Below the pieces are notes generated by a model. The model had not been told where the DNA came from and made no database searches. It saw only the letters and a program-made list of their open reading frames with translations. The translations under genes were made by a program, and so were the position numbers. DNA of 64,000 nucleotides from NCBI RefSeq assembly GCF_000422465.1, contig NZ_KE383846.1, positions 124,001 through 188,000 on the forward strand. Reading direction: 5' to 3'. Of the stretch, positions 35,665 to 42,411 are shown one piece after another (positions within the stretch are counted from its first letter, which is position 1; the number at the start of each line of letters is the position of its first letter). Source of the DNA: Paenibacillus harenae DSM 16969 (lineage in GTDB: Bacteria; Bacillota; Bacilli; Paenibacillales; Paenibacillaceae).

Positions 35665-35716
35665 ATTGTACCTTACAAAATGGCGAGTTACCTGAGAATT
35701 ACCTTATCGTTACCTG
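35665..35716 (-). promoter_or_regulatory. AGGTAA repeat box and promoter, copy 1 (redox cluster)
   Basis: On the minus strand three AGGTAA units are spaced 11 bp apart; 20 bp beyond the last is AGGTACAAT, which contains a TACAAT -10 (35670-35665). The -35 position is occupied by AGGTAA. The predicted start of transcription is about 200 bases before the sugar-dehydrogenase start codon. The core TAAGGTAATTCTCAGGT is identical in all three copies. Confidence 0.7.
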
Positions 35717-35740
35717 AAATTTCGAATAAAAAAACAGAAA

Positions 35741-35779
35741 CAGCGGTGGCCTTGATGAAAGTGTCCTAGACAGCCGCTG
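35741..35779 (-). terminator. Terminator-like hairpin, copy 1 (relic)
   Basis: Arms AGCGGT and an ACCGCT/GCCGCT partner enclose TCTAGGACACTTTC. On the minus strand a T-rich tail follows. It closely matches the hairpin at 37769-37806 that follows the histidine kinase gene, and here it follows the response-regulator relic, so it came with the duplication. Confidence 0.5.
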
Positions 35780-35784
35780 GCCTC

Positions 35785-36016
35785 CTGATACCAGATTTTC
35801 TCCGACTATCGTCAATCCGGAAAAGTCTCCGGATCGCTTCACCCATTCACTCGGGAAACATGTTGCGTACTCTGGCCTAAATACGCGGTCAACTCTTTTG
35901 AGCTGAAAGGTTTGATTATGTAATCGTCGACCCCCAGATTCAGCGCTTTAACCCGATCGTCAACTTCTTCCCTGGCGGTAAGTATGATGATCTCCATCTT
36001 ATCCATCTTTTTCAAT
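35785..36016 (-). pseudogene. Decayed fragment of an OmpR-family response regulator
   Basis: Bases here match the intact regulator at 39334-40017 (segment about 39572-39800) with scattered substitutions and indels. The first part still encodes KKMDKMEIIILTAREEVDDR and DDYIIKPFS, equal to intact residues about 73-118. After ELTA the frame is broken and in-frame stops follow. The phospho-acceptor half, the DNA-binding domain and the partner kinase are absent. It is a remnant of a segmental duplication. Confidence 0.85.
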
Positions 36017-36085
36017 CAGGGAGAATAAATCCGAGCGCGGGATGCCGCAAACATGCGCCGCTCATGAACATGGCTCACGACAAGA

Positions 36086-36125
36086 GGCGCTTGCACGCCG
36101 GTTGAACCGGTCGGCTGCAAGCGCC
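36086..36125. terminator. Hairpin downstream of hydrolase B
   Basis: Arms GGCGCTTGCA (36086-36095) and TGCAAGCGCC (36116-36125) pair perfectly; an inner GCCGG/CCGG-type pairing extends the stem. It lies about 220 bases past the stop of the hydrolase at 36346, which is far for a simple terminator. The tails are only weakly U-rich on both strands. Confidence 0.45.
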
Positions 36126-36345
36126 TTATTGCCAAACAGAAGATGTCAACTTTGATCGACGGCAAATGTCGGCACCTTGATCCGTACTCCCGCAACAGAT
36201 TTTCTTGTTTCCTCTCCTGAGAGGGACGGGCACTCCCGGAAAACAAGCTTGTTACAGTCATTTCATCTGTCCTGGTCAAGCAAGGTCATGGCAGGGAGTT
36301 CCCTAAAAGCAGCATTCCGGGGCGGCAAATGTTTCTAGCATCACC

Positions 36346-37413
36346 CTATTTCAGATACTCGGCAAAGAAGGATGTGAGCTTCTCAAAAGGGATAAGATTC
36401 ACCCTGTCGTACAGATCCACATGACCTGCGCCCGGAACAATGTAAAGTTCCTTCTCTTTACCCGCCAGCTTGTAGGCTTCTTCGCTAAACTCTCTGGAAT
36501 GTGCGTTTTCACCCGTGATGAAAAGCATCGGACGAGGAGAAATCGTCTCTATATCTTCGAACGGATAGAAATTCATGAACTTGACGTTACTGGTTAGCGT
36601 CGGGTGTGTCGTGAGTTCAGGTGACGAACCCTTGGTAGTGAATTCGCCCCTTGGAGTGCGGTAGAAGTCAAAAAACTCTCGCTGGATAGGGTCGGTGTCT
36701 TCCTTCAGTTCATGCACTGTCCCGCCGGTGTATTTGGTCTCACCGCCCGTGAACTCCACAAAGCGTTGCTCGGCTGCCTCTGCAATGAGCTTCTTCCTTT
36801 GCTCAAGTGTCAGGGAATGTTTAAGCCCGTTACGATTGGCGGCGCCCATGTCGTACATGCTGACTGTCGCAATGGCTTTCATGCGCGGGTCAATCTTGGC
36901 TGCGCTGATGACAAAGCTCCCGCTGCCACAAATCCCGATAGCACCAATTCGATCCCTGTCAACAAACTTCCGGGTGCCCAGGAAATCCACCGCAGCACTG
37001 AAATCCTCGGCATAGATATCCGGCGAAACAGCATTGCGAGGCTGACCCTCACTCTCTCCCCAGAAAGACAAATCCAAGGACAAAGTAACGAATCCCTGGT
37101 CAGCCATTTTCTGGGCATACAGATTCGCACTTTGTTCTTTTACTGCGCCCATAGGATGCCCGACAATGATCGCGGGATTTTTGGTGTTCTTATTCAAACC
37201 TTTGGGAATAAAAAGATTCCCTGCAACAATCATGTTGTATTGATTTTTAAACTCAACCTTTTTCATGGTTACCTCGTTGCTCTTGTAAAAGTTGTCTGCT
37301 CCATTGGACATGTCCGGCGTGTATGCAGCTACAACGCCTGTTGTGGTTAAAACCAAGGCCAGTGCCAACACGGTGAGTTTGAGGAAAGGAGTGATCGTAT
37401 ATTTTTTTTTCAT
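36346..37413 (-). CDS. Secreted alpha/beta hydrolase B (dienelactone-hydrolase/YcjY-like)
   Basis: 355 residues from the ATG at 37413 (GGAGGG seven bases upstream). The hydrophobic signal at about 12-30 ends near VVAAY. The hydrolase fold follows: NPAIIVGHPMGAVKEQ (oxyanion region), TLSLDLSFWGES, then the nucleophile elbow AIGICGSGSF. The elbow position is Cys, not Ser, as in dienelactone hydrolase. FITGENAHSREF holds a likely acidic residue and PGAGHVDLYD the catalytic His. It is a close paralogue of the hydrolase at 40206 and carries its own AGGTAA promoter box. Substrate is unknown; secretion is inferred from the signal. Confidence 0.85.
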   Translation of the reverse strand: MKKKYTITPFLKLTVLALALVLTTTGVVAAYTPDMSNGADNFYKSNEVTMKKVEFKNQYNMIVAGNLFIPKGLNKNTKNPAIIVGHPMGAVKEQSANLYAQKMADQGFVTLSLDLSFWGESEGQPRNAVSPDIYAEDFSAAVDFLGTRKFVDRDRIGAIGICGSGSFVISAAKIDPRMKAIATVSMYDMGAANRNGLKHSLTLEQRKKLIAEAAEQRFVEFTGGETKYTGGTVHELKEDTDPIQREFFDFYRTPRGEFTTKGSSPELTTHPTLTSNVKFMNFYPFEDIETISPRPMLFITGENAHSREFSEEAYKLAGKEKELYIVPGAGHVDLYDRVNLIPFEKLTSFFAEYLK

Positions 37414-37587
37414 TTTAACACCCTCCAAAATGTAGTTTTTCCTGCAATCCTATCTCCTTGACTCGATTGTAACCTCCTTGTCTGTGAATAGAACGGCTTG
37501 AGCCGTTTCGAATATACGGATACGGGCATGATTATTTCGCGGATCACCTCCTGACCTTATTTGATCGAACGACCGCTTTCGTTATTG

Positions 37588-37661
37588 ATTGTACCTTGCA
37601 AATTGGCGAGATGCCTGAGATTAAACTTCGAAACACCTGAGAATTACCTTATTGTTAGCTG
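37588..37661 (-). promoter_or_regulatory. AGGTAA repeat box and promoter, copy 2 (hydrolase B)
   Basis: On the minus strand AGCTAA, AGGTAA, AGGTGT, AGTTTA and AGGCAT units follow at 11-bp steps, then after 20 bp AGGTACAAT with the TACAAT -10 (37593-37588). Compared with copies 1 and 3 it has two more 11-bp units. It lies about 175 bases before the hydrolase B start codon. Confidence 0.7.
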
Positions 37662-37768
37662 AAATTTTTCGGAAAAACCAGGAATTTGAAAATGTTATCT
37701 TCAGGTGCATCTCGATACCCCGCAGTATGAACTTTAAATGTCACCTGTTAACACCTTGTAAAAGCAAA

Positions 37769-37806
37769 CAGCGGTGGCCTTGGAGAAAGTGTCCTAGACT
37801 ACCGCT
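37769..37806 (-). terminator. Terminator-like hairpin, copy 2, after the histidine kinase gene
   Basis: AGCGGT (37770-37775) and ACCGCT (37801-37806) form the stem base. Read on the minus strand it is followed by GTTTGCTTTT. It lies 68 bases past the kinase stop and likely ends the two-component operon before the hydrolase B promoter. Confidence 0.55.
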
Positions 37807-37873
37807 ATACTTATTTGATCTATCGGGTCCCGTTAGCAAGGTAACTTTAACCAAGGAAGAACAGTATCGGGAA

Positions 37874-39337
37874 TTACTTAATCGGCAGATAAACACGAAA
37901 TAACGCACCTTCCCCTTCCTTGCTTTCCACTTCGATTCGGCCGCCGTGCAGTTCCACGATCGATTTGGTGATGGCCAGGCCCAATCCGGCCCCGCCGTAC
38001 TTTCTTGCCCGAGACGGTTCACCGCGGAAGAACCGTTCGAATATATGCGGAATATGATTCTCCTTGATCCCGAAACCATTATCTTGGACTGAAAGCCTGA
38101 TTTCGCTGGCGCTTTTTTCCAGGCTGATACGGATATCGCCTTTTGTTGGATCGGTTTGCTGAACGGCATTTTGAAACAAATTCAGGATGACTTGCTTTAT
38201 CTTGTCCGTATCAACAGCAATAGCCGGGTCATCAATCAAATCGAGCCGAATCCGTCTCGCTCCGGCGATCATTCGCAACTGAGGCTCCATCTGGCGAATA
38301 AGTTCGCCGAGATTGCCCGGAGTCATGCAGACATCCGGACTGCGTTCCATTCTAGCCAAAGCGAGCAGGTCTCCGACAAGCTTATTTAACCGCTCCGATT
38401 CGCTATACATGCTTTCTAGCGCTATTTGCAGTTGATCGGGTTTATCCGCGCCCCCCTCGAGAAGCACTTCCAGAAACCCATGGATCGAGGTTAACGGGGT
38501 GCGGAGTTCGTGCGAGGCGTCAGCGACGAAACGGCGCATTTGCGCTTGAATCTCTTTTTCCAAAGCAAACGAGGTTTCAATTCGTTTCAGCATTCCGTTG
38601 AAGGCAACTGCCAGTCGGTCGATTTCCACGGGGCCCTGCTTATTCGGCAAGCGCTCATCCAAATTTCCGCTGTGGATTCGTTCCACGGTGTTCACCATCC
38701 TTGACAGTGGAACCATAGTCCGCTGCAGGACGGGACGGAAGATAAGCATCCCCATAATCAGTGCGATCAGCGAACCAATCACGTAAATGGTTAATGAATG
38801 CCTCTGTAAAGCCAACATTTCTTTCAAATCTACGGTTGCTTGAACAATTCCCCATTCCGCATCTGCAGGGCCGACTAACAGGCAAATAACCATTTGAGGG
38901 TTGTTTTTTTCGTCCCGGATGATTTTATAACCATCCGTCATTTTGCCGGTTTCAAAAATTTTGCGGTATTCCTGCTTTGACAGCCGGGGAACCGGCAAAG
39001 AGTAGCCGGGATTAACAAACAGTTCAGACACGTTCCCGTTTTCTTCGATGAACGCGATTGTCGCCACGTTATTTTGCAACGTTTTAATTGCAGCCACATC
39101 GTCTTTTCCCCTTGAACGGTCCTCTTTCCATTGGATCCAGATCTCGGGTGAGACGGAGCGGATTTGGCTTTGAATCCCCCACTCCTTTTTGTCGTACGAA
39201 AATTGCTGCATCGTGAAATATTGAAAAACGCCAATTAAAATAAAAAGTCCGGCCATGATCAAAATAGAGCGGGAGAGGAGCTGAAAGCCGAGAGAATGGG
39301 GTTCGACACGACGGCAAAAGCGGAATCGGGCCTTCAT
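37874..39337 (-). CDS. Membrane sensor histidine kinase
   Basis: 487 residues: an N-terminal helix (about 23-43), an extracytoplasmic sensor of about 125 residues, a second helix (about 180-202), a HAMP linker (about 205-255), then HisKA with phosphorylated His in DASHELRTPLTSIHGFLE and a HATPase domain (N box LNLFQNAVQQ, G1 QDNGFGI, F box HIFERFFRG, G2 YGGAGLGLAI). The sensor shows no recognised ligand motif. Its ATG overlaps the TGA of the response regulator gene. It is the partner of that regulator and probably senses a surface or envelope signal. Confidence 0.93.
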   Translation of the reverse strand: MKARFRFCRRVEPHSLGFQLLSRSILIMAGLFILIGVFQYFTMQQFSYDKKEWGIQSQIRSVSPEIWIQWKEDRSRGKDDVAAIKTLQNNVATIAFIEENGNVSELFVNPGYSLPVPRLSKQEYRKIFETGKMTDGYKIIRDEKNNPQMVICLLVGPADAEWGIVQATVDLKEMLALQRHSLTIYVIGSLIALIMGMLIFRPVLQRTMVPLSRMVNTVERIHSGNLDERLPNKQGPVEIDRLAVAFNGMLKRIETSFALEKEIQAQMRRFVADASHELRTPLTSIHGFLEVLLEGGADKPDQLQIALESMYSESERLNKLVGDLLALARMERSPDVCMTPGNLGELIRQMEPQLRMIAGARRIRLDLIDDPAIAVDTDKIKQVILNLFQNAVQQTDPTKGDIRISLEKSASEIRLSVQDNGFGIKENHIPHIFERFFRGEPSRARKYGGAGLGLAITKSIVELHGGRIEVESKEGEGALFRVYLPIK

Positions 39338-40017
39338 TGGATATTCATCCGGTAACCGGAACCCCGAACCGTTCGGATCAATTGATGCGAGCGGTCCTCC
39401 AGCTTTTCCCTCAAGTAGCGGATGTATACTTCCACGTTATTTTCATCTCCGACGAAATGGAGTCCCCAAACCGCATCCAGAATGGAAGATTTGCTCATGA
39501 CACGATCATGATTCAAAACGAGAAACTTAAGTAGTTCGTATTCGGTGCGCGAAAGCTCAAGCAGAGCTTCTTGATACCATATTTCTCTCCGACTGTCGTC
39601 AATCCGGAATGGTCCCCGGATCACTTCATCCAGCAACTCGGGATACATGTTGCGCACTCTGGCATGAATACGCGCGGTCAACTCTTTTAAGCTGAAAGGT
39701 TTGATCATGTAATCGTCGGCTCCCAGATTCAGCGCCTTGACCCGATCGTCAACTTCTTCTCTGGCGGTAAGCATGATGATCCCCATCTTATGCATCTTTT
39801 TCAACAGATTACAAACCTCGAACCCGTCCATGCCTGGCATCATTACGTCAAGGACGACTACATGCGGAAGAAACTCCCGAGCCTGGATGACGGCATCTAA
39901 TCCGTCTGAAGCGGTCCGCACAAGGAAGCCTCCGTTTTGAAGCCCCAACTCCAAAAATTTCAAAATGTTCGGTTCATCGTCGACAATCAACACTCGAATA
40001 TGGCCTGGCTGCATCAA
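39334..40017 (-). CDS. OmpR/PhoB-family response regulator
   Basis: 227 residues. The TTG start is followed by ATG, with AGAGGTG seven bases upstream. The receiver has the acidic pair in VDDEPN, the phospho-acceptor Asp in VVLDVMMPGMDG, Thr in LTARE and Lys in IKPFS. The winged-helix DNA-binding domain spans about 130-225 (LELSRTEYELLKFLVLNHDRV, VEVYIRYLREKLED, IRTVRGSGYRM). Such proteins bind as head-to-tail dimers to direct repeats about one helical turn apart, as seen in the three AGGTAA boxes nearby. One AGGTAA also lies upstream of this gene at 40083-40088. Control of the hydrolases and of the redox cluster is inferred. Confidence 0.93.
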   Translation of the reverse strand: MMQPGHIRVLIVDDEPNILKFLELGLQNGGFLVRTASDGLDAVIQAREFLPHVVVLDVMMPGMDGFEVCNLLKKMHKMGIIMLTAREEVDDRVKALNLGADDYMIKPFSLKELTARIHARVRNMYPELLDEVIRGPFRIDDSRREIWYQEALLELSRTEYELLKFLVLNHDRVMSKSSILDAVWGLHFVGDENNVEVYIRYLREKLEDRSHQLIRTVRGSGYRMNIQ

Positions 40018-40110
40018 GAATAATCACCTCTGCCTATATTTTACATAAAGCTGATATTTTCACTCACTTGTTCCGGGGATAGTTACCTACTCTTCTATTC
40101 AGACAAAAAA

Positions 40111-40145
40111 GTGTGAATCCCAACAATATTTGCGGGGATTCACAC
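40111..40145 (-). terminator. Strong intrinsic terminator of hydrolase A
   Basis: Perfect 11-bp arms GTGTGAATCCC / GGGATTCACAC with a 13-base loop. On the minus strand the stem is followed by TTTTTTGTCTG. It lies 61 bases past the hydrolase A stop (40206). Confidence 0.82.
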
Positions 40146-40205
40146 AGCGGTTTCACTCAAAGCGCCATTGGCACGCAATGCTCTCTACGATCTTCGACAC
40201 AAGCC

Positions 40206-41327
40206 TTATTTCAGATTCAAATTTTCATTGAAGAAGGACTCGAGCTTATTAAATGGAATGTACTCCATTCTGTCGTACAGGTCCACATGCCCTGCGCCTG
40301 GAACAATATAGAGTTCCTTCGATTCGCCCGCCAGCTCGAAGGCGTCTTCGGTGTAGTACCTGGAGTGTGCATTCTCACCTGCGATGAATAGAATCGGACG
40401 CGGAGAAATCGTCTCAATCTGCGCGAACGGGAAGAAGTTCATCATCGCCCCGGTGCTGGTAAGGCTCAACGCCGCTGAGCGGGGGTGTTGTCCCCTTGGC
40501 GTACCGTAGTATTCGGAGAACTCTTGAAGTGCTGCTTGTTGTGAGGGTTCTAGTTCCACGGCAGTTCCTAAGCCGAATACCCTCTGTCCGCCCGCAAATT
40601 CGGTCCAGCGCTGTTCAGCGGCTTCTTCAAGTACTTCTCTCCGTTCTTCCTCGGTCATATTTTCGCCCGGTACCCCTGCATACCCCAATCCCTCACGGGT
40701 GGCGCGGCCCATGTCGTACATACTAACTGTCGCGACAGCCTTCAGCCGAGGGTCAATCTGCGCAGCGCTGATCGCAAACCCGCCACTGGCACAAACGCCG
40801 ATGACGCCAATACGGTCACGATCCACAAACGGGCGTGTGCCCAAATAGTCCACAGCGGCGCTAAAGTCTTCAACCAACGCTTCCGGAGAAGCAATATTGC
40901 GCGGATGCCCGCCGCTTTCTCCATTGTAGGAAGCGTCAAAGGCCAGGGTTACATAGCCCCGTGCTGCCATCTCCTGGGCATACAAGCCGGACGTCTGTTC
41001 TTTCACGCCACCGAACGGGTGTCCGACAATGATTGCGGGAGATTTCTTTGCTCTATTCATATTTTTAGGAAGATACATATCCGCGACTAAGTAAATGCCA
41101 AGTCTGTTATAGAATGTGACTTTTTCGACGGTCACCTTGTTGTTGGGAGAAAAGGTCTTATCCCATGCCAGGGTGTCTGCCGCGGATGCAACGGAAGCCG
41201 TGGATGCAACGGAAGCCGTGGATGCAACGGAAGTCATGGATGCAACGGAAATCGTGGATAAAACCACGACAAGTGCCGTCGCTGTTAGTATATGAAGGCC
41301 ACGCTTGGTAATAGCTTTTATTTTCAT
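40206..41327 (-). CDS. Secreted alpha/beta hydrolase A (dienelactone-hydrolase/YcjY-like)
   Basis: 373 residues and a paralogue of hydrolase B. The signal region (about 12-48) runs into a tandem repeat (SVAST-A units), then the hydrolase fold: SPAIIVGHPFGGVKEQ, TLAFDASYNGES, the nucleophile elbow GVCASGGF (Cys), FIAGENAHSRYY and the catalytic His in PGAGHVDLYD. Pairwise it resembles B over the whole mature length. It is followed by a strong terminator and preceded by AGGTAA box copy 3. The signal part includes repeated Val-Ala-Ser-Thr, which may lengthen the cleavage region. The substrate is unknown. Confidence 0.85.
   Translation of the reverse strand: MKIKAITKRGLHILTATALVVVLSTISVASMTSVASTASVASTASVASAADTLAWDKTFSPNNKVTVEKVTFYNRLGIYLVADMYLPKNMNRAKKSPAIIVGHPFGGVKEQTSGLYAQEMAARGYVTLAFDASYNGESGGHPRNIASPEALVEDFSAAVDYLGTRPFVDRDRIGVIGVCASGGFAISAAQIDPRLKAVATVSMYDMGRATREGLGYAGVPGENMTEEERREVLEEAAEQRWTEFAGGQRVFGLGTAVELEPSQQAALQEFSEYYGTPRGQHPRSAALSLTSTGAMMNFFPFAQIETISPRPILFIAGENAHSRYYTEDAFELAGESKELYIVPGAGHVDLYDRMEYIPFNKLESFFNENLNLK
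41185..41256 (-). repeat. 18-bp tandem repeat in the hydrolase A signal region
   Basis: Four units of GATGCAACGGAAGCCGTG, the first two identical and the last two with one or two changes (GTCATG, ATCGTG endings). The unit is six codons, so copy-number change keeps frame. In the protein it gives repeated SVASTA just after the hydrophobic segment, near where a signal peptidase would cut. Confidence 0.85.
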
Positions 41328-41565
41328 TTTTAAACTCCTCCAGACAAGTTAAAGTATGCCCTTATTTTCATCGAATGATATATACGGTATACGGTGTGGT
41401 CTACGTTATCGTAAAGATCAAGATTATAATATTTTTTTCAATAAAAATCCTACCTCCTTGTCTCAACTGTAACCTCTTCGTCTATGAACAGAACTGCACT
41501 TGTTTCGCAGATCACCACCTGACCATATGTGATCGAATCAACCGCATGAACGAATTCGTTTTTTA

Positions 41566-41617
41566 TTGTACCTTACAAAGTGGCGAGATACCTGAGAATT
41601 ACCTTATCGTTTACTGA
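41566..41617 (-). promoter_or_regulatory. AGGTAA repeat box and promoter, copy 3 (hydrolase A)
   Basis: On the minus strand AGTAAA, AGGTAA and AGGTAT units lie at 11-bp steps, then after 20 bp AGGTACAAT with the -10 TACAAT (41571-41566). The spacing is identical to copy 1. It lies about 240 bases before the hydrolase A start. Confidence 0.7.
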
Positions 41618-41660
41618 GATTTCAGGTAAATGACAATGATGGATGACATATTAGTTCAAT

Positions 41661-41701
41661 AAAACAGGGAGCAGATTGCGTTCGCAACTGCTCCCTGTTT
41701 T
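41661..41701. terminator. Strong bidirectional terminator
   Basis: Arms AAAACAGGGAGCAG (41661-41674) and CTGCTCCCTGTTTT (41688-41701) pair perfectly, with TTGCG/CGCAA pairing inside. Four or more T follow on each strand. It separates the hydrolase A promoter from the MFS pseudogene. Confidence 0.8.
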
Positions 41702-41720
41702 ATCAAGAACGGCTCTTGAT

Positions 41721-42075
41721 TCAGACGCTTTTTTCTACTTCTCTTGATCTGCTTTCTAAATTTCCATACAGCGAAATTCGTCTTTGTGGACTTTGCATGT
41801 AGACTCTTAGCGATATAGAGCCTATACCTAAAATCAAGAATAGCAATCCGCCTAACGCCAAGTATTGTGGACCCATCCCCGATATCAAGACTCCGCATGC
41901 CGCTGCGCCGATTGTTGTTCCTAAGTTAGCCGATGTGACAAATAAACCATTTGCAAAATCAGGTGTCTAAGGGGCTGCGGACGTAATCCAATATTGATTG
42001 ATGTTGCCTCCAATGCCGGATAATATTCCCCAAACAAAGTAATCAAAGCCATGGGCAACAAGTGTACCCCCTGCA
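41721..42075 (-). pseudogene. C-terminal remnant of an MFS (DHA1) transporter
   Basis: The frame ending at the TGA 41723-41721 encodes WGILSGIGGNINQYWITSAA, then an in-frame TAG (41969-41967), then FANGLFVTSANLGTTIG, GGLLFLILGIG and a short basic tail. This is the last third of a DHA1 MFS drug exporter; the intact motif would read APEAPDFANGLF. The N-terminal eight or so helices are absent. It is interrupted and lacks a start, so non-functional. Confidence 0.82.
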
Positions 42076-42083
42076 TTCGTGAA

Positions 42084-42182
42084 TTAATCAAACCCGGCCA
42101 CAGGATGCGGCACATACGGTTCTTCCAGAAACACGATTTCTTCCGAGCTCAACTTAAGTCGGGGTTTCCGAAGGTCACCCCG
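42084..42182 (-). pseudogene. C-terminal remnant of an aldo/keto reductase
   Basis: About 30 codons ending at the TAA 42086-42084 read KLSSEEIVFLEEPYVPHPVA-GFD, which matches the characteristic C-terminus of aldo/keto reductases (LS-x-EEI-x-x-LEEPY-x-PHP-x-x-G). The catalytic barrel is lost. It abuts the MFS remnant on the same strand, so both come from one lost operon. Confidence 0.65.
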
Positions 42183-42186
42183 TCGT

Positions 42187-42214
42187 ACTTTACAAACATA
42201 AATGTTTGTAAAGT
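42187..42214. promoter_or_regulatory. Intact TetR-type operator
   Basis: Perfect 13-bp arms ACTTTACAAACAT / ATGTTTGTAAAGT with a 2-base AA spacer. It lies directly upstream of the two pseudogenes and about 200 bases before the Rieske gene on the other strand. No TetR gene is left next to it; the TetR protein at 25919 is nearest but has different candidate sites. Confidence 0.6.
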
Positions 42215-42411
42215 GTATAAACATATGTTACGTTTAAAAAAACTAAGTTGAAGAGGATAAACGCTGAGACCCTTATACCGGCGCTTATCGGAGTTACGAG
42301 CAAACACTTAATCACTATCAAAAGCAACGTGAATCAAAGAGTCTTTCTAAAAGCACAAAAGATATTTTCCAACAAGGTTGTGTATCTTAAAAAAAAAAGG
42401 AGGCTGTATCG

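Noticed and set aside
36016..36279. 87-codon minus-strand frame between the regulator relic and hydrolase B
   Set aside because: It runs through a hairpin, has no ribosome binding site and shows no motif.
42262..42300. CTGAGA followed by an ACCC-like string upstream of the Rieske gene, which recalls a TPP riboswitch
   Set aside because: Only the short CTGAGA matches. The GAACCTGAT and the closing stems of the aptamer are missing, and the gene has no thiamin link.
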